DNA from: Archangium violaceum Cb vi76 | GTDB lineage: Bacteria > Myxococcota > Myxococcia > Myxococcales > Myxococcaceae | DNA length: 64,000 bases | Direction of reading: 5' to 3' | Assembly (NCBI RefSeq): GCF_000733295.1 | Contig: NZ_JPMI01000220.1 | Coordinates: 124,001 to 188,000 of the forward strand | Shown here: positions 35,306 through 44,245 of the stretch, in pieces | Layout of the letters: each line of letters opens with the position of its first letter | Numbering within the stretch: the stretch's first letter is position 1 | The notes under the pieces: model-generated | Seen by the model: only the letters and a program-made list of their open reading frames with translations | Databases searched by the model: none | What the model was told of the DNA's origin: nothing | Made by a program: the position numbers and the translations under genes

Positions 35306-35433
35306 TCATTCCCCCCGCCACCCAACCTTTTTACTGGACTGCGGGGATTCCTCGTCCCCAAACCCCGCCTTTCCCTGCGTTTACGCTGGCCGAGCACTTG
35401 CTATCGCTCACGTCCGGGATGGGACGGGGTGGA

Positions 35434-37509
35434 ATGGGGACGCTGGGATACTACTCGACGATCGCAAGGCTCGCGCCGGCAGGACTCGCCCGGGGGATGG
35501 CACGGCGGGTTCAGGGAGTGGCGCGGCAGGCCCTCTATCGGAGGCGCGAGCGGCTCGATGAGCCGGGACTGCTGGAGGCCTTCGGGGCCGCCACCTCGGA
35601 GGAACTGGCCGAGCGGGCGCTGACCTCGCGCCCGGGCAATGCCTGGTGCGAGGTGGGGCAACGGGCCTCCGTCCTGGAGGCGCTCGCGGCCCTGCCCGGC
35701 GCCAGCGAGCGGGCCCTGGAGCGGGCCCGGGCCGCGCTCAGGGGCGAGTTCGACGTCTTCGGCACCCGGGTGTGCTTCGGCGAGGGCCGGCCAGTGGACT
35801 GGAGCAGGGAGCCGGTGAGCGGCTACCGCTACCCGGTCGTCCCGGTGGAGCAGCTGCGGCTGGCCCAGCCGGGGGTGGATCCGAAGTTCCCCTGGGTGCT
35901 CGGCCGGTTGGATTGTCTGGTGGCGCTCGGTCAGGGCTACTGGGTGGCGCGCGACGAGGAGGCGCGCCGGGGCTTCGCGCGGGCCTTCGTGACGCGGACC
36001 CTGGATTTCCTCCAGGCCAACCCGGTGGGGCAGGGCGTCCACTGGACGTGCGCCATGGAGGTGGCGCTGCGTGCGGCCAACCTGGCGCAGGCGCTGGTGA
36101 TGTTCTCGGACGCGCCCGAGGCGCGCAGGCCGGAGTTCCTCGTGCCGGTGCTGGAGTCGCTCTCCGAGCACACCGCCTGGGTGGAGGCGCACCTGGAGGA
36201 TCAGGGCGCGGTGCCCAACAACCACCTCGTGTCCAACCACGTGGGCCTGCTGGTGGCGGGCGTGCTCTTCCCGGAGCTGCCGGACGCGCCGAGGCAGGTG
36301 GCGCGCGCGGTGGCGGGGCTGCGCACGCAGATGGAGGCGCAGGTGCACCCCGAGGGCACGTCCTTCGAGGGCTCCATTCCCTACCACCGGCTGTCGGTGG
36401 AGCTCTTCACCCTGGCGCTGCTGGTGGCGCATGGACGGGGCGTGGACCTGGGCTCGCGGTACACGGCGCGGCTGCACCGCATGTACGAGGCCTCGCACGC
36501 CTGGTGCTCCGAGCGGGGACTGGCGCCGCAGGTGGGCGACAACGACTCGGGCCGCGTCTTCCCCTTCCAGGAGAGGGATCCGCGCGAGCAGGGCTACCTC
36601 GCACCCCTGGGGGCCGCGCTCTTCGGTGACGCGAACCTGGCGGAGGGGACGTTCCCGGACGAGGCCGCCTGGCTGCTGGGACTGTCGGGTCTCGAATGCT
36701 TCCGGGCGCTGCCCAAGGCAAGGCCCGCGAGCTCGGTGAGCTTCCCCGCGGGAGGCTTCCACGTCCTGCGCGGGGCGGGCGCGGTGGTGACGGTGAGCGC
36801 TGGCGCGCAGGGACAGCACGGCGTGGGCGGGCACAGCCACAACGACAAGCTCTCCTTCGAGCTGCACCTGCACGGGCGGCCCGTCATCGTGGATCCGGGC
36901 ACGGGCACGTACACGCGGGATCCGCTGGTGCGCAACGCGTTCCGCTCCACCGCCGCGCACAACACGCTCGAGCTGGACGGCGTGGAGCAGGCTCCGTTGG
37001 ATCCACACCGGCTGTTCGCGCTGCCCGAGGCCGCTCGGGCCCGCGTGCAGGTGTTCCAGCCCGGCGCGGAGCTGGAGCGCCTCACCGCGCGGCACGATGG
37101 CTACCGCGCGCTGTCTTCTCCGGTGGGCGTGGAGCGCACCTTCGTGCTCGACAAGCGCGAGCGTGCGCTCGGGGTGACGGACGCGCTGGTGGGGGTGGGG
37201 CTTCACGATGTGAAGGGGAGGATCCACCTTCCGGACCGCGAGGCGCGAATGAGGGCGCCAACGTCCGAGGAGCTGGCGCGGGCGCTGCGTGTCCCGGAGG
37301 CGCCGAAGGGATTCGAGACATTGGGTGTGGAATTGGGGCCGGCGGAGGCACCGGAAGCACTGGTGCTCTTCGCGGTGGGCCTGGAGCCACGGTTGGAGCC
37401 AGCCCGGTACTCGCCGGGGTACGGCCTCGTGGTGCCGTCGCAGGTGGTGGTGTTCCGGGGGCGGGTGTCGCCTCCGGTGTGTCTGAGGTGGGTGGTCGTC
37501 TTCAAGTGA
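35434..37509 (+). CDS. Heparinase II/III-family protein
   Basis: 691 aa from ATG 35434 (GGGGTGG upstream; ATG 35419 would add five residues). An alpha-helical toroid-like N-terminal domain (WTCAMEVALRAANLAQALVMF, then NNHLVSNHVGLLVAGVLFPEL and EGTSFEGSIPYHRLSVELFTLALL) is followed by a beta-rich heparinase II/III domain with HSHNDKLSFELHLHGRPVIVDPGTGTYTRD and STAAHNTLELDGVEQ. The conserved Asn, Tyr, His and the VDPGTGTYT block are present. These proteins are polysaccharide lyases, often found in exopolysaccharide or capsule loci. No signal peptide is evident. A nucleotide-sugar dehydrogenase follows 58 bases later, so both probably serve one polysaccharide. Confidence 0.85.
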   Translation: MGTLGYYSTIARLAPAGLARGMARRVQGVARQALYRRRERLDEPGLLEAFGAATSEELAERALTSRPGNAWCEVGQRASVLEALAALPGASERALERARAALRGEFDVFGTRVCFGEGRPVDWSREPVSGYRYPVVPVEQLRLAQPGVDPKFPWVLGRLDCLVALGQGYWVARDEEARRGFARAFVTRTLDFLQANPVGQGVHWTCAMEVALRAANLAQALVMFSDAPEARRPEFLVPVLESLSEHTAWVEAHLEDQGAVPNNHLVSNHVGLLVAGVLFPELPDAPRQVARAVAGLRTQMEAQVHPEGTSFEGSIPYHRLSVELFTLALLVAHGRGVDLGSRYTARLHRMYEASHAWCSERGLAPQVGDNDSGRVFPFQERDPREQGYLAPLGAALFGDANLAEGTFPDEAAWLLGLSGLECFRALPKARPASSVSFPAGGFHVLRGAGAVVTVSAGAQGQHGVGGHSHNDKLSFELHLHGRPVIVDPGTGTYTRDPLVRNAFRSTAAHNTLELDGVEQAPLDPHRLFALPEAARARVQVFQPGAELERLTARHDGYRALSSPVGVERTFVLDKRERALGVTDALVGVGLHDVKGRIHLPDREARMRAPTSEELARALRVPEAPKGFETLGVELGPAEAPEALVLFAVGLEPRLEPARYSPGYGLVVPSQVVVFRGRVSPPVCLRWVVVFK

Positions 37510-37567
37510 AGACTCGTGACGGGGTGTGACGGGGGGGACCCGCACGCCTTCAGGAGAGGTGAGTCAG

Positions 37568-38893
37568 ATGCGCGTCATGGTGAGCCCGCTGCTGGAGAAG
37601 ATCCGCCGGCGGGAGGCGAGGGTGGGCGTGGTGGGGATGGGCTACGTGGGTCTGCCGCTCGGTATGGCGTTCGCGGAGGCCGGCTTCCCCGTGATGGGGC
37701 TCGACGTGGATACGCGGAAGGTGGACAACATCAGCAAGGGGGTGAGCTACATCAAGCACATTCCCAGCGCACCGCTGGCGGAACTGACGAGCAAGGGCAA
37801 ACTCAAGGCGACCACGGACTTCGCGAAGGCTCGCGAGATGGATTGCATCATCATCTGCGTGCCCACGCCGCTGACGGCGTCGCGTGAGCCCGACATGAGC
37901 TACATCGTGAAGACGGGCGAGGCGCTGTCGCCCCACGTCCGTCCCGGTCAGCTCTTCATCCTCGAGTCCACCACGTACCCGGGGACCACGGATGAGGTCC
38001 TCAAGCCCCTGCTGGAGAAGAGCGGTCTGAAGGCGGGCGTGGACTTCCACCTGGCCTTCAGCCCCGAGCGCGAGGATCCGGGCAACAAGAGCTTCAACAC
38101 CAAGACGATCCCGAAGATCGTCGGTGGCCACACCCCGGCGTGCCTCGAGGTGGCGCAGGCGCTCTACTCGAGCGCGCTCAAGGAGACGGTGGCCGTGTCC
38201 TCCACCCGCGTGGCCGAGCTGGCCAAGCTGCTGGAGAACATCTACCGCTGCGTCAACATCGCCATGGTCAACGAGATGAAGATGCTCTGCGACCGGATGA
38301 ACATCGACGTGTGGGAGGTCATCAACGCCGCGGCGACCAAGCCCTTCGGCTTCCAGGCCTTCTACCCGGGCCCGGGCCTCGGCGGTCACTGCATCCCGAT
38401 CGATCCCTTCTACCTGACGTGGAAGGCGCGTGAGTACGAGTTCCACACCAAGTTCATCGAGCTGGCCGGCGAGGTGAACACGCAGATGCCGTACTACGTG
38501 GTGACTCGCACCATGGAGGCGCTCAACAAGAACAAGAAGACGCTCAACGGGGCGAAGGTGCTGTGCCTCGGCGCGGCGTACAAGAAGGACATCGACGACA
38601 TGCGTGAGAGCCCGAGCCTCCGGGTCATCACGCTGCTCAAGGAGAAGGGCGCCGAGGTCGACTACCACGACCCGTACGTGCCCCGCCTCGAGGAGGGCCA
38701 CGGCTTCCACTTCACGATGCAGTCGGTGCCGTTGCACCCGGAGACGATCGGCAACTACGACGCCGTCGTCATCCTCACGGACCACTCGAGCATCGACTAC
38801 AACATGGTGGTGAAGCAGTCGCGGTGCGTGGTGGACACGCGCAACGCCTGCAAGAACGTGGGCCCGGGCCGCGAGAAGGTCACCAAGGCCTGA
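37568..38893 (+). CDS. UDP-sugar 6-dehydrogenase (WbpA/WecC-like nucleotide-sugar dehydrogenase)
   Basis: 441 aa. AGGAGAGG ribosome site before ATG 37568. Rossmann motif VGVVGMGYVGLPLGMAFAEAG, catalytic Cys275 in PGPGLGGHCIPIDPFYLTWKA, ESTTYPGTT, and LGAAYKKDIDDMRESPSL at the C-terminal domain. The GHCIPIDPFYL form and the overall length resemble UDP-N-acetylglucosamine or UDP-ManNAc dehydrogenases (WbpA, WecC) more than UDP-glucose dehydrogenase, but substrate assignment is inference. It oxidises the C6 alcohol of a UDP-sugar to a uronic acid using two NAD+, feeding surface polysaccharide synthesis. A strong terminator follows. Confidence 0.9.
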   Translation: MRVMVSPLLEKIRRREARVGVVGMGYVGLPLGMAFAEAGFPVMGLDVDTRKVDNISKGVSYIKHIPSAPLAELTSKGKLKATTDFAKAREMDCIIICVPTPLTASREPDMSYIVKTGEALSPHVRPGQLFILESTTYPGTTDEVLKPLLEKSGLKAGVDFHLAFSPEREDPGNKSFNTKTIPKIVGGHTPACLEVAQALYSSALKETVAVSSTRVAELAKLLENIYRCVNIAMVNEMKMLCDRMNIDVWEVINAAATKPFGFQAFYPGPGLGGHCIPIDPFYLTWKAREYEFHTKFIELAGEVNTQMPYYVVTRTMEALNKNKKTLNGAKVLCLGAAYKKDIDDMRESPSLRVITLLKEKGAEVDYHDPYVPRLEEGHGFHFTMQSVPLHPETIGNYDAVVILTDHSSIDYNMVVKQSRCVVDTRNACKNVGPGREKVTKA

Positions 38894-38948
38894 GAGACAG
38901 CCAGGCGTGAAGGCGGACCGGCCCGGTTGCCGTTTCCGCCCGAACGCC

Positions 38949-39005
38949 GGAGGCCCCGCTTCGACGCCTTGAGGGGGGGCGCCGGGGCGGGGCCTCCGCT
39001 TTTTC
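38949..39005 (+). terminator. Strong terminator after the UDP-sugar dehydrogenase gene
   Basis: GGAGGCCCCGC (38949-38959) pairs perfectly with GCGGGGCCTCC (38987-38997) and is followed by GCTTTTTC. It lies 55 bases after the stop and just before the end of the convergent SDR gene. Confidence 0.8.
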
Positions 39006-39783
39006 ACGGACGCCGGGTGCCGGGCGGGCCGCCCTCGGGGAGGGCCAGGTCCTCGGACGCGTAGTACGCGAGGACCTGCTGCCGGTACTCGGGCCGCGAG
39101 TACACGTCCGGGCGGGGCCGCTCGATGACGTCCACGAGGACGCCCGCGGTCTCCTCGACGGATTGCGCGCCGGGAATCTTCCGCGAGTCCACGCCACCGC
39201 CGAGCGCGTTCACTCCGAACTCCGTGGCCACCACACCGGGCAGGAAGGTGGTGACATGGATGTCCGGGTACTGCTCGCGCAATTCCTGGCGCAGGTTGGC
39301 CGTCAGCGCGTTGAGTGCGTGCTTGGCCGCGTTGTAGGCCGAGCGCACCGGGACGTACGGCACCCGGCCCAGCATGGACGAGACGTTGATGAGGTGCCCC
39401 GTCCCGCGCGCCTGGAAGTGCGGCAGCACCGCCTGGATGCCGTAGAGGGCGGACTTGACGTTGACGCGCATCATCTCGTCGAAGTCCTCGTCGGTGAGCT
39501 GGGAGACGAGCTTGCTGATGCCGCGCCCGGCGTTGTTCACCCAGACATCCACGCGCCCGAAGCGGGCGAGCGCCGCGTCCAGGATGCGCTGCACGTCCTC
39601 ACGCCGCGACACATCCGCGACGACCGGGAGCGCCTCGGGGCCCACGCGCGCCGCCACCTGGCGCAGCTCGGGCTCGCGCCGCGCGGCGAGCACCACCTTC
39701 CAGCCCTTCTTCCCCACCTGCTCCGCCAGGGCGGCCCCGATGCCCGAGCTCGCCCCGGTGATCACCACCACTTTGTCGTCCAT
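39004..39783 (-). CDS. SDR-family oxidoreductase
   Basis: 259 aa. Classical short-chain dehydrogenase: TGASSGIG (residues 9-16) for NAD(P) binding, NNAG (83-86), catalytic Ser136 with Tyr150 and Lys154 (YNAAK). ARREPEL after the second strand suggests NADP preference. AGGAGACG precedes the ATG. The tail (YSRPEYRQQVLAYYASED) is longer than minimal. The substrate is unknown. It ends four bases inside the T-run of the convergent terminator. Confidence 0.88.
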   Translation of the reverse strand: MDDKVVVITGASSGIGAALAEQVGKKGWKVVLAARREPELRQVAARVGPEALPVVADVSRREDVQRILDAALARFGRVDVWVNNAGRGISKLVSQLTDEDFDEMMRVNVKSALYGIQAVLPHFQARGTGHLINVSSMLGRVPYVPVRSAYNAAKHALNALTANLRQELREQYPDIHVTTFLPGVVATEFGVNALGGGVDSRKIPGAQSVEETAGVLVDVIERPRPDVYSRPEYRQQVLAYYASEDLALPEGGPPGTRRP

Positions 39784-39929
39784 GAACGTCTCCTGAGGAA
39801 TCCCCGCTCGCGGTGCTGTCTATCCCCGTGCCCCTGGACCGTCCAGGCAAGCGACGCGAGGGGGTTTTCACCCGGCGTTCATGCGAGGTGGAACATGCCG
39901 GCTGGGGCGGGCTCGGCTAGAGTCGGGGG

Positions 39930-41658
39930 GTGCGAACCCGAAACTGGACAGTCCTTCCCCTGCTCGCCGCCTCCGTTCTGCTCACCGCCGCCGCGCCCCC
40001 TCCGGACGCGCGTGTGGCACTGCTGGACGCGATGGCGGAGGAGCTTCAACGCAACCAGAAGCAGCTCAAGCTGCAGAACCACGAGCCGCCGTACTTCATG
40101 AGCTACCAGCTCAAGGAGGGCGAGCAGGCCGGCATCGTCGCCCGGTACGGGGCGATCTTCCTGGATGACACGTACCACGATCGCAAGCTGTACGTGGACG
40201 TGCGGGTGGGCTCGTACGACTTCGACAACTCGGGCCCCGAGGAGTACGACTTCTTCGGCGGCGGCAAGGGCTCCAGCTACATCGCCAACAAGGACGCTCC
40301 CGTCGATGACTCGCCGCTGGCGCTGCGCACCGCGCTGTGGCTGGTGACGGACGAGAAGTACAAGGCCGCGCTCTCGCAGTTCCTCAAGAAGAAGGCGGAC
40401 AACGTCTACGCGGTGGAGGAGCCGAGCAAGACGGCGTCCTTCTCCAAGGAGAAGCCGGTCACGTACGTGCAGCCTGCGGTGGCCTACCCGTTCGACCACG
40501 ACCGGTGGGTCCGGGTGGCGCGCGAAGTGTCGGCGCGCTTCAAGGCGCACCCGGAGATTTTCGACTCGGAAGTGCGGGTGACGGCGGAAAAGACGAGGCG
40601 CCTGTTCGTGTCGACGGAGGGCAGCCGAATCGTGTCGGAAGAGACGATGTACGGGCTGCACGTGATGGCGGTGACGCGCGCCGAGGACGGGCAGCTGCTG
40701 GACAACTCGCGCAACTACTACTCGCCCACCGAGGCGGGACTGCCGGACGACAAGAAGCTGGCCGAGGCCGCCAACAAGGTGATCGAGGAGCTGCTGGCGC
40801 TGCGCAAGGCACCGGCGATCGATCCGTACACGGGCCCGGCGATCCTCGCGGCGGAGGCTGCGGGGGTGCTGTTCCACGAGACGATGGGGCACCGGCTGGA
40901 GGGAGATCGGCAGGATGGGGGAAGGGGAGGGGAAGACGTTCCGGGGCCAGGTGGGCAAGCTGGTGCTGCCGCCGTTCATCACGCTGGTGGATGACCCGAC
41001 GGTGCGCACGCTGCGGGACGAGCCGCTCAATGGCTTCTACGTGTACGACGAGGAGGGCGTGAAGGGGCAGCGGACGGTGCTGGTGGAGAAGGGAGTGCTG
41101 AAGGGCTATCTGCTGTCGAGGCGGCCGGTGGAGGGTTTCCTGCAGTCGAACGGGCACGGGCGCAGCCAGGGCACGCGCAAGCCGGTGGCGCGCATGGCGA
41201 ACCTGATCGTCGAGTCGTCGAAGCAGGTGGATGACGCGGAGTTGAAGAAGCAGCTGATCGCCGAGGCGAAGCGTCAGGGCAAGCCGTACGGGCTCATCAT
41301 CCGGGACATCACGGGTGGCAACACGAACACGTCGAGCTACGGTTACCAGGCGTTCAAGGGCGTGCCGCGGATGGTGTACCGGGTGGACGTGAAGACGGGG
41401 CAGGAGTCGCTGGTGCGCGGGGTGGAGATCGTGGGGACGCCGCTGTCGTCGATCAACCGGATCATGTCGACGGGCCGCAAGCAGGGCATCTTCAACGGCT
41501 ACTGCGGAGCGGAGAGCGGAAACGTGCCGGTGTCCACGGTGGCGCCGGCGGTGCTGCTGCAGGAGATCGAGTTGCAGCGCACGGTGGAGGGCAAGGACCG
41601 TCCCCCTATCCTGCTCAGCCCGACGGCGGCCACTACCGCCAGCGATGAAGTGAAGTAG
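39930..41658 (+). pseudogene. TldD/PmbA-family metalloprotease, broken by a +1 frameshift
   Basis: The first frame starts at GTG 39930 with a signal peptide (LPLLAASVLLTAAAPPPDA) and runs 354 codons; the second frame covers 40915-41658. They join at the zinc motif: HETMGHRLEGDRQD is in frame one, and GKTFRGQVGKLVLPPFITLVDDP in frame two. Removing one G from GGGGG at 40917-40921 restores one open frame of about 576 codons with continuous family homology to the end (CGAESGNVPVSTVAPAVLLQEIEL). So the gene is either truly broken, or the base is a sequencing error, or the site slips. TldD-like exported proteins of this layout have unknown substrates. Confidence 0.82.
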
Positions 41659-41674
41659 GCGCCACGGGGAGAAA

Positions 41675-41699
41675 GGTTCAAATCCTGTCTCCGTGACCA
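41675..41699 (+). repeat. tRNA 3'-end fragment (T arm to CCA), site A
   Basis: GGTTCAAATCCTGTCTCCGT then GACCA: T loop TTCAAAT, the 3' acceptor strand and ACCA. No D arm or anticodon arm lies upstream, but CACGGGGAGA at 41663-41672 can pair with TCTCCGTG, giving an acceptor plus T-arm mini-helix. It sits 17 bases after the tldD-like stop, at the edge of a less GC-rich segment, as an attachment site would. Confidence 0.5.
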
Positions 41700-41895
41700 C
41701 CTAAGCAGTCGGAATCATTCGGTTACGGGCTGGAGGCCTTCTGGGTCTCCAGCCCGTCTCCATTTTGGGCTTCCAACCTCGTCCCCTCCAGCATACGGAT
41801 GGCCTCCGACTTGGCCGCCGGGCGATTCCCGGGTGGTGCCAAGCCAGAACGCCTGATATGGCCACCCGCTAGCCGATCCACGCAGGAGAGAAGCT

Positions 41896-43602
41896 TTGAG
41901 CTACCAGTCACGCTCGCTCTACAAGATCATCGAAGCGATCAACAACCGCAGCTTGTTCCTCCCTCACATCCAGCGTCCCTTTGTCTGGTCGAAGGAGCAG
42001 ATGCAGCGTCTCTTCGACAGCTTGATGCGCAGCTATCCCATCCAGACGATGCTGTTCTGGCGGACCAAGGACGAGATCAAGGCACGCAGGTTCATGCCGG
42101 AACTCAAGTGGGAGGCAGATCTCCACCTGCTTTACGACAATGATGCGAGCAAGCCAGGGATCGAGAAGACCTTTGTGCTCGATGGTCAGCAACGAATCCA
42201 GACGCTCTACACGCTGTTCTCTGGCGGCGTTTACGTTGATGACAAGCTGCCCATTGAAGAGGCCTATGTCGATGTGACCAGTGGAACCAGCGTCGATGCC
42301 AGAGGGCTCTTGTATCACCTGGAATTCTCAGCGACGCCCAAACCCCTGCCCTTCTATCGCTTGCGTGACCTTCGCGAGCGCGATGACAGGAAAGCGGCAT
42401 TCGACATCAGCTCTGCCCTCAATGATGCGCTTGACACCCAGTTGATCGCGGAGTCCCCCGAGGCTCGAAGGAAACGACAGAGTCAGGTTCATCGAAACCT
42501 GTCTCAGATTCACACGCTCCTGAGGAACGACGGCTACTTCTGGGTCGAGGAACTTGATGGCGTGGCCAACGACTACCCTTATACGAAGATCCTCGAAATC
42601 TTCGTTCGCGTGAACTCCGGTGGTACCAAACTGGACGCGGCGGACCTGATGTTTGCCGCCATCAAGAGCGTCTGGGAGCCGATCGAGAAAAACATCGAGG
42701 AAGCGGTTACGGCTCTCAACAACGACCGGCTCGCTTTCGAGAAGGATTTCGCGCTCAAGTGTCTGGTAACGGCCCATGGACGCGGTGCCACACTGACCCC
42801 CGACAAGTTCAACTCCCAGGCAGGCGATGCGCTCCTTGCCGACATCAAGACCCACTGGCAACGCGCCGAGGACACCTTTGATCAGTTGCGAGACTTCATC
42901 GTCAACGATCTCAAGATCTACTCGACCAAAGTCATTCGTAGCCACAACAGCTTCGTCCCGCTCTTCGACTACCTCTACAACAATCCAAAGCCTGATCCCG
43001 TGAGCCGTGCCTGGATGGTGGCCTACTACTACAAGTCACAGCTTTTCAATTGGTACTCCTCGGGCACAGACGGGACGATTGATGCCCTTCACGGCATTGT
43101 CGGCAAGCCGCTTAAGGAGTTTCCGCTCGTCGCAATCAAGAGCTACTTCGCGCCGTCCTCCGACGTCGAGGTCAAGCGCTCACACCTTGAGGACATGCGG
43201 CTCCGGTACATCTTCCTAAACATGGTATACGTCTCCCGCTTCGGTACCAGCCCGTTCAATGTCTCCTCCGAGAACAACGAGCCACAGATTGACCACATCT
43301 ACCCTCAGAGCATGCTGAGGTCGAAGCTCAGTTTCGCCACAAGCGACATCAACCATCTCGGCAACTACCGCTTCATCGGTGCCTCCGACAACCTCCGCAA
43401 GCGCGCCGAACTCCCGGCCAGCTACTTCGCGAGGCTCATGCAGTCCGGCGTTGATATCTCTCACCACCTGCTCGTCGACAGGTTTGCTCAAGACCCGAGC
43501 AAGCTTGTGTTCGATCGGCCCACCTATCTGACCTTCCGTAACGAGCGTCTCGACAAGATCTTCGATATCGCCAAGAAGATCGTAAATCCCGAGCTACCCT
43601 GA
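41896..43602 (+). CDS. DUF262-family protein with C-terminal HNH (DUF1524-like) domain
   Basis: 568 aa from TTG 41896, AGGAGAG six bases upstream. N-terminal DUF262 (ParB/Srx-like) domain: LPHIQRPFVWSKEQMQRLFD (residues 22-41), SYPIQTMLFW, and the DGQQR motif (96-100, VLDGQQRIQTLY). FVRVNSGGTKLDAADLMFA (about 236-255) is the second conserved block. C-terminal HNH type: QIDHIYPQS (Asp466-His467), NHLGNYRFI (Asn486), then NLRKRAE. This matches one-gene relatives of GmrSD, a defence nuclease against modified phage DNA. Its composition is unlike the neighbours: 31 of 60 bases are G or C at 42481-42540, against 42 of 60 at 41401-41460. Probably acquired by transfer. Confidence 0.88.
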   Translation: MSYQSRSLYKIIEAINNRSLFLPHIQRPFVWSKEQMQRLFDSLMRSYPIQTMLFWRTKDEIKARRFMPELKWEADLHLLYDNDASKPGIEKTFVLDGQQRIQTLYTLFSGGVYVDDKLPIEEAYVDVTSGTSVDARGLLYHLEFSATPKPLPFYRLRDLRERDDRKAAFDISSALNDALDTQLIAESPEARRKRQSQVHRNLSQIHTLLRNDGYFWVEELDGVANDYPYTKILEIFVRVNSGGTKLDAADLMFAAIKSVWEPIEKNIEEAVTALNNDRLAFEKDFALKCLVTAHGRGATLTPDKFNSQAGDALLADIKTHWQRAEDTFDQLRDFIVNDLKIYSTKVIRSHNSFVPLFDYLYNNPKPDPVSRAWMVAYYYKSQLFNWYSSGTDGTIDALHGIVGKPLKEFPLVAIKSYFAPSSDVEVKRSHLEDMRLRYIFLNMVYVSRFGTSPFNVSSENNEPQIDHIYPQSMLRSKLSFATSDINHLGNYRFIGASDNLRKRAELPASYFARLMQSGVDISHHLLVDRFAQDPSKLVFDRPTYLTFRNERLDKIFDIAKKIVNPELP

Positions 43603-43743
43603 CAGGGGAACTCGGCCTGCCCCTCCTCTCGCGTCAGTGCCTTGGCAAACGGTGCATCCCCACCCTCGACAGGCGCCGCTGTGAAACGAGAGCATGGGAG
43701 AGGTGGGCCAACCGTCTGCGGCTCCGAATCCGCTGGGCCTTCC

Positions 43744-43935
43744 CACCCACGGGCTCTCTACTTGGCCTGCTTCGATGGCCTCGATGCGGCCGTGAGCCAG
43801 CGGATGGTAGTTCGAGGTGTCGAGAACGACCGTCTCGGCGGGCACCGCGGCGAGTAGCGGCGCTATATCCGGGATGCGGTTGAGGGGGAGCGAGAGAATG
43901 CCCATAGCGGCGTGCGCTCCATCGTCGACTCCACC
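43744..43935 (-). pseudogene. Remnant of an NADPH/F420-reductase-like gene
   Basis: About 60 residues, VDDGAHAAMGILSLPLNRIP, DIAPLLAAVPAETVVLDTSN and YHPLAHGRIEAIEAGQVESP, correspond to the middle of NADPH-dependent F420 reductase-like proteins (second half of the Rossmann domain). The normal N-terminal GxGxxG part and the C-terminal half are missing, and homology breaks off on both sides. It lies between the DUF262 gene and the repeat at 43961. Confidence 0.6.
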
Positions 43936-43960
43936 GTCGCAGCCTGGGCCGGGCTCTTGA

Positions 43961-44038
43961 GCCTGCCCCGGTTTTGTGGACACACTTCATAAGTCGGCTA
44001 CACGGGAGGTAGTGTGGGCCTGCCCCGGTGACGTGGAC
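43961..44038. repeat. Direct repeat resembling insertion-sequence ends
   Basis: GCCTGCCCCGGTTTTGTGGAC (43961-43981) and GCCTGCCCCGGTGACGTGGAC (44018-44038) are direct repeats, 18 of 21 identical, 57 bases apart. The CCTGCCCC...GTGGAC pattern resembles terminal repeats of some IS3-group elements. No transposase is present, so these may be leftover ends. Confidence 0.45.
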
Positions 44039-44102
44039 AGCGGGGTTGATGGTGACAACGCCGTTGACACTCACCGGGCGGCGCTGACGCGTCGGTTGAC
44101 AC

Positions 44103-44121
44103 GTCAGACAACCCGTCTGAC
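44103..44121. promoter_or_regulatory. Dyad in the SDR upstream region, possible operator
   Basis: GTCAGAC-AACCC-GTCTGAC is a perfect 7-bp inverted repeat. A TTGACA lies directly before it (44096-44101). The layout suits a TetR-type operator over a promoter for the gene at 44246, but no regulator gene is adjacent. Confidence 0.4.
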
Positions 44122-44245
44122 ACAGGCGTTCCGCGCGGTGCGGGCCCTCCGCTACTCGGAGAGGCTCGCGGCTGCGAACTGGCATTTGTCTTGCTGTGGT
44201 GCGCTCGCTCGAGGCTCTCACTCAACGCAGGAACAGGAGACATCC

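Noticed and set aside
40540-41700. Minus-strand frame over the tldD-like gene and the site A tRNA fragment
   Set aside because: It is antisense to the TldD domain and starts in the tRNA fragment; no protein family fits.
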